From Bdellovibrio bacteriovorus W (GTDB taxonomy: Bacteria > Bdellovibrionota > Bdellovibrionia > Bdellovibrionales > Bdellovibrionaceae), in the NCBI GenBank assembly GCA_000525675.1, contig CP002190.1, positions 2,728,001 to 2,792,000 on the forward strand: 64,000 nucleotides of DNA, read 5' to 3'. The notes below the pieces were generated by a model, which saw nothing but the letters and a program-made list of their open reading frames with translations, searched no databases and was not told the origin of the DNA. The translations under genes and the position numbers were made by a program. This document shows, one piece after another, positions 35,115-43,332 of this stretch (positions are counted from its first letter, which is position 1; the number at the start of each line of letters is the position of its first letter).

Positions 35115-35978
35115 TTGAAACATTACATTATATCGCTTTTGGCCCTTTTAGTGGCTTGTACGAGTTTTGCGAGTAGCAACCTTAACTCTTCAAAACATCC
35201 TTACTACGGCGAAAAATTTTACCTTGATCTCAGCTCAGGTGCCAGCAACGAACCCCTCCTTAATTCCATCAAAAATGTTCTCAGAAGTTACCATCTTAAA
35301 GTTGACAATAGTTTCGATCAAATTGTTAACAACTGCTCCGGATCTAAGTGCTACAATCACAACCCTATCGGATATGACAATGCCAGAGTCTTCCTTCTTC
35401 TTGGTCACTACTTAGTAGAAATGGAAAACGAACAATATGGCTTCCGTGATGTTTACTGTGACACCGTTAAAACTGCCAAAGACTTCCGCGGTGTAAACCC
35501 AAATCCACGCAGACTTCCAGATTCAAACGTTATTAATATCGAGCACTCATGGCCACAAAGCCGCTTCACTGGAAAATATAGCAAAACAGCGCAAAAATCA
35601 GATTTGCACCATCTTTTTCCAACTGATTCCCGCCTCAACTCCACTCGCGGCAATGGCCCTTTCGGCGAAGTTCGCAAAGACACCAAATTCTTTAATTGTG
35701 GTTCCGCGAGATTCGGCATCGCTACTACTAGCAACTTGCAGGTTTTTGAACCGCCAGCGAATCACAAAGGCAATCTAGCAAGAGCGATGTTCTACTTCTC
35801 TGTTCGCTACGATATGCAAATCTCTGCTGCCGAAGAAGCTTATTTCCGCAAATGGGCTAAAGAAGATCCAATTGATGAAGATGAGATCGAGCGCAATAAC
35901 TCAATTTACGCAGCTCAAGGGAATCGCAATCCATTTATCGATTTCCCTGATTTAGAGGATAAAATTCAAAGATTTTAA
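35115..35978 (+). CDS. endA: Secreted endonuclease I (EndA/NucM family)
   Basis: Exported nuclease of the endonuclease I family, which degrades DNA (and often RNA) outside the cytoplasm. Signal peptide: LKHYIISLLALLVACTSFAS. The His-Me-finger active site is INIEHSWPQSRF, followed by DLHHLFPTDSRLNSTRGNGPFG, both hallmarks of the family. The start is taken as TTG 35115, five bases after GGAGG; the in-frame ATG at 35094 lies inside loop L3 of the riboswitch aptamer and cannot be the start of a regulated message. It could degrade prey or environmental DNA, with a purine signal controlling its translation. Confidence 0.93.
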   Translation: MKHYIISLLALLVACTSFASSNLNSSKHPYYGEKFYLDLSSGASNEPLLNSIKNVLRSYHLKVDNSFDQIVNNCSGSKCYNHNPIGYDNARVFLLLGHYLVEMENEQYGFRDVYCDTVKTAKDFRGVNPNPRRLPDSNVINIEHSWPQSRFTGKYSKTAQKSDLHHLFPTDSRLNSTRGNGPFGEVRKDTKFFNCGSARFGIATTSNLQVFEPPANHKGNLARAMFYFSVRYDMQISAAEEAYFRKWAKEDPIDEDEIERNNSIYAAQGNRNPFIDFPDLEDKIQRF

Positions 35979-36002
35979 TCTTCTTCAGTCTTGACCTTAA
36001 CT

Positions 36003-36037
36003 TAAGAGCCATGGGACTTTCAGTTTCATGGCTCTTA
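36003..36037 (+). promoter_or_regulatory. Hairpin with the ABC-F start codon in its stem
   Basis: Perfect 11-bp arms TAAGAGCCATG (36003-36013) and CATGGCTCTTA (36027-36037), 13-base loop. The ATG start (36028-36030) lies in the 3' arm, and no ribosome binding site precedes it. An out-of-frame ATG (36011) in the 5' arm opens a 39-codon reading frame that overlaps the gene start. Confidence 0.5.
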
Positions 36038-37857
36038 CTCTTTTACAGCTCCAATCTGGTTATAAATCTTTCGGAACTCGAACAATTTTTGAAGACGCAA
36101 ACTTTGCCATCAATGAAGGCGAACACGTAGGTGTTATCGGGCCTAATGGTGCCGGCAAAACAACTCTCTTTAAAGCTCTCGTCGGCCAAGAAAATCTAGA
36201 TCAAGGGATTATCACTAAATCTCATCAGCTTCGCCTTGCCTATCTTGAACAAGAGTCCGATTGGGACATTAACGAGAAGGTCGAAGACTACTTAGCCATG
36301 AACTGCATCACGCCCATCTGGGACTTAAAACAGTTCGGTCTGAAACTAGGTTTAGAAGAAAGACACTTTCAATCTGATCTCAAAGAGCTTAGCGGTGGTT
36401 ACCGCATGCGAGTAAAGTTGCTATACCTCATTGGGCTTGAGCCCAATCTACTTTTACTGGATGAGCCGACGAACTTTCTTGATCTAGAAACTCTGCTCGT
36501 TTTAGAAAACTTTCTACAAGAGTTCAAAGGCGCTTTCCTGCTCATTTCCCATGACCGAGAATTTCTACGTCGAGTGACCGATCACATCCTAGAAGTCGAA
36601 GCCGGAGACATTGTGAAATTTCCTGGCAGTCTTGATGATTACTTTGAACAGAAAGCTCAACTTCAAGCGATTTTAGAGAAACAAGTTCTCAGCCAACAAG
36701 CCAAAAAGAAATCCATCATGGACTTTGTCACTCGCTTCGGTGCTAAAGCAACCAAAGCAAGACAGGCGCAAAGCCGACTCAAAGCACTTGAAAAAATGGA
36801 AGTCATCGAGCTCAAGGCAGCTCCGACTCATTCAACTATCCTCATTCCTCAAGCAAGCCCTACAGGGAAAATCATCTTAGAAGCTCAAGGCATTGATTGC
36901 GGTTATGGCGAAAGAACTATTCTTTCCGGTGTGAACTTGCGAGTTGAGCGCGGGCATCACCTAGGCATTGTGGGTTTAAACGGTGCGGGAAAATCGACTC
37001 TTTTAAAGTCTTTAGCGGAACAAATCCCACTTCTAAAAGGGGAAATTAAATGGGGTCACCAGGTAAGTTATTCATATTTTGCACAACATACTCCTGAGGC
37101 CTTAAATCCTCAGCACACCGTGCTTGAATCTCTGATCTCCGCCGCCCATCCAGAAGTAACACAACAAGATGTTCTCAATATCGCGGGGAGTTTGTTGTTC
37201 TCCGGTGAAAACGTCCAAAAGAAAATCCATGTTCTTTCTGGAGGAGAAAAATCCAGAGTAGCACTTGGGCAAATGCTCCTGCAAAAGTCACCTCTGCTCT
37301 TACTCGATGAGCCGACGAATCACCTGGATTTTGATACTGTAGAAGCTCTCACTAACGCTCTAGAAAAATATGAAGGCACCGTCATCACGGTCAGCCATGA
37401 TCGTAGCTTCATTGCGCGAGTAGCAAATAAAATTCTAGAAATCAATCATGGGAAGCTCACACTTTATCCTGGAACCTATGATGAGTATGTTTGGAGCCTG
37501 CAAAAAGGAATACTCTCCGAGAGAAGTGAAGAAGTAGTTTCCGCTTCTAAGAGTAAAGCCACTCACGAATTAAGCGATACAAAGTTCAACTATAAGGCTG
37601 AAAGAAAACGTCTTGAGTCTGAAATCAAAAAGGCTCAAAAAGTTTTTGCTGAATCCGAATCTCTTGCCAACAAACTGGCGAAGGAACGAGATGAGGTTTT
37701 AGAAAAGCTCGCTATCGTTGCTGGACCAGAGGCTGCTGATTTAGGGAAAGCGCTCCACGAAATGAGCCAAAAGATTGAAGACTTGGAATTGATAATGCTA
37801 AGTTCGATGGAGTCTCAAGACGAACTCGAAAAAGAACTTCGCCAACTTGTGAACTAG
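36028..37857 (+). CDS. ABC-F family ATPase, Uup-like
   Basis: Cytoplasmic twin-ATPase of the ABC-F group, 609 residues, acting on ribosomes rather than transport. Domain 1: Walker A GPNGAGKTTLFK, signature LSGGYRMRVKLL, Walker B LLLLDEPTNFLDLETL. Linker with many charged helices (QQAKKKSIMDFVTRFGAKATKARQAQSRLKALEKM). Domain 2: GLNGAGKSTLLK, signature LSGGEKSRVALGQM, LLLLDEPTNHLDFDTV. A C-terminal coiled coil (from about residue 525) points to the Uup/EttA-like branch. The start codon sits in a perfect hairpin, suggesting regulated initiation. Confidence 0.93.
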   Translation: MALTLLQLQSGYKSFGTRTIFEDANFAINEGEHVGVIGPNGAGKTTLFKALVGQENLDQGIITKSHQLRLAYLEQESDWDINEKVEDYLAMNCITPIWDLKQFGLKLGLEERHFQSDLKELSGGYRMRVKLLYLIGLEPNLLLLDEPTNFLDLETLLVLENFLQEFKGAFLLISHDREFLRRVTDHILEVEAGDIVKFPGSLDDYFEQKAQLQAILEKQVLSQQAKKKSIMDFVTRFGAKATKARQAQSRLKALEKMEVIELKAAPTHSTILIPQASPTGKIILEAQGIDCGYGERTILSGVNLRVERGHHLGIVGLNGAGKSTLLKSLAEQIPLLKGEIKWGHQVSYSYFAQHTPEALNPQHTVLESLISAAHPEVTQQDVLNIAGSLLFSGENVQKKIHVLSGGEKSRVALGQMLLQKSPLLLLDEPTNHLDFDTVEALTNALEKYEGTVITVSHDRSFIARVANKILEINHGKLTLYPGTYDEYVWSLQKGILSERSEEVVSASKSKATHELSDTKFNYKAERKRLESEIKKAQKVFAESESLANKLAKERDEVLEKLAIVAGPEAADLGKALHEMSQKIEDLELIMLSSMESQDELEKELRQLVN

Positions 37858-39407
37858 TTTGGAATTCTAAACCACTCAATAGCATCAACAAAAGCTTTCG
37901 GCTGATAAGCATCGGACTGCTCACTCCAACGCACCTCTTGCCAGCCAAGGCTTTTAAACGATGGACTTTCGACGTCCCTTTTTTGAATAAACTCAAAGAC
38001 ATCATTTACGGCTTCAAGCTCTTGCCGTTTCATGAGTAAAGACGGCATGTGAAACTGAACGAATGCCATGCCCTTATTCTCTGTTCCGAAACCAGCGGCT
38101 CCTTCTTGAAGGAATTTCTTAAACGCGAAGTCCACTTTGTCGTCACAGTTATTTATCACTAAGAGCTTCTCAGTTTTATCTGCATAGCCCAAAACAAAAC
38201 TGAAATCATAGCCTCCACATTTTTCGAGCGCAATTCGTGTAGCGCGAATCTGCCCGAAGGAGTTCAAAGAAATCGGATATCGCGAAGGTAACATCCATAA
38301 GCTCTCTTTGTCTTGCACGGCAATTTGCAATTGCGGGTTTTCTTTTGCCAAAGACCTAAACTGCTTCAATGTCGGAGAGTCAACCGTCAGTTTATCTTCA
38401 GAAATAAATAGAACGTCAAAAGAGGCTTCAGCAAATGAGCCTTGGAAGCCATTTTTTCTAAGTTCGTCGGTGAAATAGGAAACAAAAAGCTTATGCACAT
38501 CTGAATCCTGCTTCAACTTGGAGTGTGCCACAAAGGCGTTTATGTTCTTCACAACCTCTGCAGCCTTCAATAATTGAGTGGCCTGAGCGTTGGGATGATT
38601 GCGTGTGCTAACAATCGGCAAAGCCGGCTCATGCTCTTGGCGCAAAAGGGACGTCAGAAGGTGTGCAAATTCATAGCGCTCTTTCACCGATAGTGATTTA
38701 TAAGACTCCACCCAGCTTGTCGCCAAAAGAGGGCGCAGACTCATCTCGACCACTTCCTGATCCAGCACGTCTTCATCCGATAGATCTTTACAGTATTCAT
38801 AGTGCTCAGATTGTTTCCATCCACTTTCACAGTAAGCAGATCCCGCTTTCAAGACAAAGGGCCATCGCACCGGCGCTAAAGCCGTAATTCTGGAGGAATC
38901 GGGATCCCCATAGCGAAGTGAGCCCTTTTGCAAGAATACCAGAAAATCTGTAAACACCTCTTCCATCACCGCCTGTTGAGCAAAGAGGGTCTGGTTCTTT
39001 TCGCGGTACCAAATTTTTGAAAGAGCTTTTTCAAGGTGACCCGGCACCTTCAACATCCCCTCACCGATAAAGATTTGATGACCACGAATTTTAAATAAGA
39101 AGGGACGATCCAACACAATCGCTATCTGCACTCGTTGGCTGAAAGGTTCGATAGACTCCAAGAGCCGCTCTGCGCCCTGCACTCTTTCTGAAATCGTTTT
39201 CAATTTTTCCGCAAAGTAAGGGCTATAGGGAACATGACGATGGATAGCGCACCTAAATATCGTCTCTGACTTCTCACCATCTATCATGTCGATTCTTTCG
39301 ACAACCTTAGAATCAATACAGAGAGGCTTTTTGGTCACATGCAAAAGCGCCAAGCTAAGTAGGCCAAAACACAGAAGACTAAGGGTGGTTATGAACTTTG
39401 ATTTCAT
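37854..39407 (-). CDS. Large exported or membrane-anchored protein, unknown
   Basis: A 517-residue protein with a hydrophobic N-terminal segment (about residues 6-24) and no further membrane helices. The remainder is mixed alpha/beta; residues 85-120 (VQIAIVLDRPFLFKIRGHQIFIGEGML) look like one compact domain start. No catalytic signature is visible to me. It overlaps the end of the ABC-F gene by four bases, tail to tail. Good codon-like frame and length argue for a real gene. Confidence 0.7.
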   Translation of the reverse strand: MKSKFITTLSLLCFGLLSLALLHVTKKPLCIDSKVVERIDMIDGEKSETIFRCAIHRHVPYSPYFAEKLKTISERVQGAERLLESIEPFSQRVQIAIVLDRPFLFKIRGHQIFIGEGMLKVPGHLEKALSKIWYREKNQTLFAQQAVMEEVFTDFLVFLQKGSLRYGDPDSSRITALAPVRWPFVLKAGSAYCESGWKQSEHYEYCKDLSDEDVLDQEVVEMSLRPLLATSWVESYKSLSVKERYEFAHLLTSLLRQEHEPALPIVSTRNHPNAQATQLLKAAEVVKNINAFVAHSKLKQDSDVHKLFVSYFTDELRKNGFQGSFAEASFDVLFISEDKLTVDSPTLKQFRSLAKENPQLQIAVQDKESLWMLPSRYPISLNSFGQIRATRIALEKCGGYDFSFVLGYADKTEKLLVINNCDDKVDFAFKKFLQEGAAGFGTENKGMAFVQFHMPSLLMKRQELEAVNDVFEFIQKRDVESPSFKSLGWQEVRWSEQSDAYQPKAFVDAIEWFRIPN

Positions 39408-39541
39408 CTAAAGAGTAAATAGAGCAATTTTAGGACCTACTTTCCTAGAAGACTTTTCATATTCTCAATTCAAATTTATTGGGGTTTAAAAAGGGGCGTT
39501 CAATTGCCCCCCAGCAGGTTTTATGAGAGATTGGGCCCATC

Positions 39542-40135
39542 TTGAAAACGTTAAAATGGGTTATTATTTCTATAGGTCTGCATCTTCTTCTGATCTCCGG
39601 AATGGGAGTTTGGAACGATCACCTATCTACGCTTTCAAAATCTGAAATTCTCGACCTCACTTTAGAAAATATCGCTGGAAGCCCTTCAGGCAATAAAGAA
39701 ATTAAAACACCAGCCAGAATGGCTATAAAAAAGAATGCCTCTTCTATCCAAAGCTCCTCCCCCTCTTCTCCTACACACTCTGTTAATGAGGCCGACACCG
39801 AAACTGACGGCGCAGAATCAGGTGCCAGCGATGGCTCAGGCGATACTCCATGGAGTGAGATCACGGAGCTTCCGAAGGTTCTAGGCGAAGTGAAAGCTCA
39901 CTATCCGGAGGCTGCAAAAAAAGCGGGAGTCTCTGGTCCCGTTGTGCTTGAAATCACAATTGATAAGCATGGCAAAGTTGAGTCTGCCAAAGTTATCTCT
40001 GGCCCTGGTTCAGGTCTTGAGGAAGCAGCACTGGAAGCCATTTACAAATTCAGATTCAGACCTGCAAAAAAATTAAAAGAAGCAGTCCCTGTTAAAATAC
40101 GTTATACATACCGATTCAAACTCGATATCCATTAG
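39542..40135 (+). CDS. tonB: TonB-like energy transducer
   Basis: Transfers proton-motive energy from the inner membrane to outer-membrane receptors. N-terminal anchor LKWVIISIGLHLLLISGMGVW, with the His of TonB anchors present. A Ser/Asp/Glu-rich linker (about residues 40-105) replaces the usual proline-rich spacer. The C-terminal domain is typical: YPEAAKKAGVSGPVVLEITIDKHGKVESAKV, ending LEEAALEAIYKFRFRPA and YRFKL. The start codon is TTG. The receptor gene follows 15 bases later. No exbB/exbD nearby. Confidence 0.9.
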   Translation: MKTLKWVIISIGLHLLLISGMGVWNDHLSTLSKSEILDLTLENIAGSPSGNKEIKTPARMAIKKNASSIQSSSPSSPTHSVNEADTETDGAESGASDGSGDTPWSEITELPKVLGEVKAHYPEAAKKAGVSGPVVLEITIDKHGKVESAKVISGPGSGLEEAALEAIYKFRFRPAKKLKEAVPVKIRYTYRFKLDIH

Positions 40136-40150
40136 AAAGGTTTTAAGACA

Positions 40151-41971
40151 GTGAATATTAAACGACAGCTCCTAACAACTCTTGCATTTTTAGCTGTTGC
40201 CTCCCAAGCCCTAGCTCAAGAAATTCCTTCTTTTGAAACAGTGGTCGAAGATGTGATCTTTAATACTTCCACTCGCACTATCATTGATGAGAAAACCATC
40301 CGTGAATCACGTGCGCCGAATATCACGACGCTGCTTTCAACACAGTCTAACGTGACAATCACGAACACCCCCTTTCAACCGAATTCCATCTATATTCGCG
40401 GCGGGGATGCCGGGCATATTCTTATCATTATCGATGGCATTCCGTTTTACGATGCCTCGACGATTCAGAGAACCTTCAATTTAAATTCTTTAGATGTTAA
40501 ATCGGTTCGCAAAATTGAAATCATTAAAGGTAGCCAAACAGTTCTCTATGGAGGACAGGCTCTCAGTGGCGTGATTAAAATCGATACGATTCCAACTGAA
40601 CTTGAGCAACGCACAACTCTGCAAGCCCAAGGCGGAACGCATAACATGAAGGACCTTGCGTTCACTCACACGGAACTCACGGGTTCTAATAGAGCTATGC
40701 TTCTACGTGGCCAAGGAACGTGGAGAGATTCTCAGTCACCCGTTTTAGACTCTTCTAAAACTTACGGACGTAACACTTGGAACGGAGAAGCAGCCTACGC
40801 ATGGAAAGCTGCCATTGATGGGCATGTAAAGGCTCAGTACATCCAAGAGCTTAACTGGTCACCAACCTCTGGAATGAATTATAAAATTGAAGATAGTGAC
40901 GACTTTGAACAGTTCTATCGTCAACTCGCTGCCTCGACACATTTAAAGTTTAACGAGCTTGCGTGGAATCCGCGATTGAGCTTCGGCGTTCAAAATAGCG
41001 CGCGCCAATTCAAACAACCACAAACTCTTGTAAATCCTTTCGAGACAGATCAGGACTATAACGCCAATCTGCATTCAATGCGTTTGGATTTAACTCCTGT
41101 AAAAACCGACAAAGTTCAAATTCATGCCGGAGCTTCCTATATCTATGAGCAGTTCCGCTATAAAAACAAAGGCGTTACGCAAACTGATGACTTCTCAGAA
41201 CAGCGCGGGATCTTTGCAAAAGCAGACATTGAAATCGATAAGAATCTTTCTGTCTCTGCAGGCGCTCGTGCAGAAAACTGGGGAGATAAAAATCCTATTG
41301 GAACTTACCAAGTGGGTGTAACTGCATTTCAAAACACGAAGCTTGAGTTCTCGACAGGTTACAAAATTCCTTCCTTGTTTCAGCTCTATTCAGATTACGG
41401 GAATCCTGATCTTCAAGAAGAAAGAGCGCAACAGTGGGCTCTTACTCAGGATATTCCAATTAATGAATTTCAAAACTTCTCGATCACTCTCTTTAATTCT
41501 GAGTATAGCAATCTAATTGTGACTCGCGGTGGGTTCCCGAATCTGCGCTATGAAAATGTCAGCAAAGCAACATCGCGCGGATTGGAACTTGCTTACAGCC
41601 TACGTAGCAGTGATGTATCGTCTTGGCTTTTCTCTTACGGCTACCAAGAACCACGTGATGCGGATAAGCACACATGGTTATTAAGACGCCCATTGGTGAA
41701 CGGAAGCGTGCGCTACATGTTCAGTTCGCGCCCTCACTCTGCCAGTTTTGAACTTATGGGAGCTGGACAACGAACAGATCGCATCACAAATACGCAGACC
41801 GTGATGCTTCCGGGGTATATGACCGCAAATGCCTCTTATAGCTATCAGTTCGACGAACTTCTGACTCTCTATGTGCGTGTGAATAACTTGGCAAACTATA
41901 GATACCAAGAAACTTACTCCTATTATACAGAAGGCACATCAGCTTATGTCGGAGCCGAATACATTTTCTAA
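40151..41971 (+). CDS. TonB-dependent outer-membrane receptor, BtuB-like
   Basis: A 606-residue outer-membrane gated pore. Signal peptide ends SQALA. A plug domain follows with VVEDVIFNTSTRTIIDEKTI, SIYIRGGDAGHILIIIDGIPFYD and IEIIKGSQTVLYGGQALSGVIKI. The rest is a beta barrel with alternating aromatic strands, ending YVGAEYIF, a proper outer-membrane C-terminus with terminal Phe. The start codon is GTG. The overall pattern resembles BtuB/CirA types; the ligand (cobalamin, siderophore or other) is not evident and no cobalamin riboswitch was found upstream. Confidence 0.92.
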   Translation: MNIKRQLLTTLAFLAVASQALAQEIPSFETVVEDVIFNTSTRTIIDEKTIRESRAPNITTLLSTQSNVTITNTPFQPNSIYIRGGDAGHILIIIDGIPFYDASTIQRTFNLNSLDVKSVRKIEIIKGSQTVLYGGQALSGVIKIDTIPTELEQRTTLQAQGGTHNMKDLAFTHTELTGSNRAMLLRGQGTWRDSQSPVLDSSKTYGRNTWNGEAAYAWKAAIDGHVKAQYIQELNWSPTSGMNYKIEDSDDFEQFYRQLAASTHLKFNELAWNPRLSFGVQNSARQFKQPQTLVNPFETDQDYNANLHSMRLDLTPVKTDKVQIHAGASYIYEQFRYKNKGVTQTDDFSEQRGIFAKADIEIDKNLSVSAGARAENWGDKNPIGTYQVGVTAFQNTKLEFSTGYKIPSLFQLYSDYGNPDLQEERAQQWALTQDIPINEFQNFSITLFNSEYSNLIVTRGGFPNLRYENVSKATSRGLELAYSLRSSDVSSWLFSYGYQEPRDADKHTWLLRRPLVNGSVRYMFSSRPHSASFELMGAGQRTDRITNTQTVMLPGYMTANASYSYQFDELLTLYVRVNNLANYRYQETYSYYTEGTSAYVGAEYIF

Positions 41972-41984
41972 TTTTTAAGAATGT

Positions 41985-42926
41985 TTACTTAGGGCGAGTC
42001 ACTCGCCCTAAAGGCTTTAAGGGTCCTACCTTGCCTACTTTTGATGGTAGAGGATGCAAAACCTGCTCGGCGATCCAAGGGTTCATCTCAACAAGCTTCT
42101 CAAGTTTTAAACCCGTCTTGATACCCATTCCGTGAAACATGAAGACCACATCTTCAGTGGCGACATTCCCCGCAGCACCTGGAGCATAAGGGCAACCACC
42201 CAAACCACCAACACTTGTATCAAAAATACGAATACCTAACTTGTAAGCCGCAAGAATATTTGCCAACGCCTGCCCGCGTGTATCGTGGAAGTGGGCTGCT
42301 ATTTTCCTTGTCGGCACGACCTTCTTTAACTTTTTAAAGAGCGATTCTACCTGCCCTACGTTTGCAATTCCAATCGTGTCACCAATCGAAATTTCATAGA
42401 CGCCAAGTTCATGCATCTTTTTTGCAAGACGCACTACTTTATCTTCAGATACCTTTCCTTCGAAAGGACATCCAAAACAAGTCGAAAGATAACCACGCAC
42501 TTTAATCTTATGCTTGCGCGCAAGCTCCATCACTTCTTCAAAGCGTTTGAAACTTTCCGCAATCGAACAATTAATATTCTTTAAAGAAAAAGACTCTGAA
42601 CAAGCAGCAAAGATAGCTACTTCTTTCACTCCACTGGCTATCGCGTCGTGCATGCCTCGAGCATTCGGCACCAATACAGAAAACTCTGTGCTCTTAGGAA
42701 CTTTCTTTTGGCGAACCAGTTCTTGAGCTCCGGCTACCACTTTATCAGTCCCCGCCATCTGTGGAACCCATTGAGGAGAAACAAAGGATCCAAGCTCCAG
42801 TCGTTTCACGCCTGCTGAAATAAGCTTTTGCGCAAACTCAATACGAGTCTCTGGCGACAAAATGTTTTTCTCATTTTGCAAACCATCGCGAAGTCCCATT
42901 TCAACTAAAACGACTGTATCTTTCAT
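41985..42926 (-). CDS. mvaB: Hydroxymethylglutaryl-CoA lyase
   Basis: Cleaves HMG-CoA to acetyl-CoA and acetoacetate, the last step of leucine degradation. TIM-barrel signature: VEMGLRDGLQNE with catalytic Arg and metal Asp, LELGSFVSP, AHFHDTRGQALAN with metal His, and the active-site Cys loop GGLGGCPYAPGAAGNVATEDV. Length 313 is normal. It is the last gene of a six-gene minus-strand operon with methylcrotonyl-CoA carboxylase genes. A GC-rich palindrome lies within its final codons. Confidence 0.96.
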   Translation of the reverse strand: MKDTVVLVEMGLRDGLQNEKNILSPETRIEFAQKLISAGVKRLELGSFVSPQWVPQMAGTDKVVAGAQELVRQKKVPKSTEFSVLVPNARGMHDAIASGVKEVAIFAACSESFSLKNINCSIAESFKRFEEVMELARKHKIKVRGYLSTCFGCPFEGKVSEDKVVRLAKKMHELGVYEISIGDTIGIANVGQVESLFKKLKKVVPTRKIAAHFHDTRGQALANILAAYKLGIRIFDTSVGGLGGCPYAPGAAGNVATEDVVFMFHGMGIKTGLKLEKLVEMNPWIAEQVLHPLPSKVGKVGPLKPLGRVTRPK

Positions 42927-42953
42927 ACTCTTAAGCTCTCTCTTTTTAGCCTC

Positions 42954-43331
42954 TCACGTATCGGCTTTTGCCTTTAATTTCACAAGGACTTTTCCGAGCG
43001 TTACTTGATCTCCCACTTCACAATGGATGCTCTCGATCACACCCTCGATATCTGACTTCAGAGTGTACTCCATTTTCATAGCTTCCATCACAAGAACCGC
43101 TTGCCCTGCCTGAACGACAGTTTCAGGGTTCAGAAGTAATTTCGTAATCTTACCAGGCATTGGAGCTAGGATCTGATTAGATTTCCCCCCTGCTGCCTTC
43201 TTACGAGACTTTCGTCCTGACTGAGTATCCACATTAAAGGTTCGTCCTGCATGGTGAACCCAGAGTTCTGTTCCAATCAGCTCCGCTTGAACCTTGTGCT
43301 CTACACCTTTGATTTTTACTGATACTTCCAT
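42954..43331 (-). CDS. Biotin carboxyl-carrier protein (biotinyl domain)
   Basis: A 125-residue carrier with the biotinylation motif EAMKMEYTLKSD near residue 90 and the usual flanks (APMPGKITKLLLNPETVV, GDQVTLGKVLVKL). In typical methylcrotonyl-CoA carboxylase this domain is the C-terminus of the alpha subunit; here it is a separate gene one base after the biotin carboxylase gene. ATG 43331, nine bases from GGAGAG, is preferred to GTG 43340. Residues 1-55 may dock to the carboxylase partners. Confidence 0.92.
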   Translation of the reverse strand: MEVSVKIKGVEHKVQAELIGTELWVHHAGRTFNVDTQSGRKSRKKAAGGKSNQILAPMPGKITKLLLNPETVVQAGQAVLVMEAMKMEYTLKSDIEGVIESIHCEVGDQVTLGKVLVKLKAKADT

Positions 43332-43332
43332 C

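Noticed and set aside
39410-39541. Cobalamin riboswitch before tonB and the BtuB-like receptor
   Set aside because: No GCCACTG B12-box or associated helices were found in this interval.
41989-42011. AGGGCGAG-TCA-CTCGCCCT palindrome as a terminator between the receptor and mvaB
   Set aside because: It lies within the last codons of mvaB and lacks a T run on either strand, so termination is not supported.
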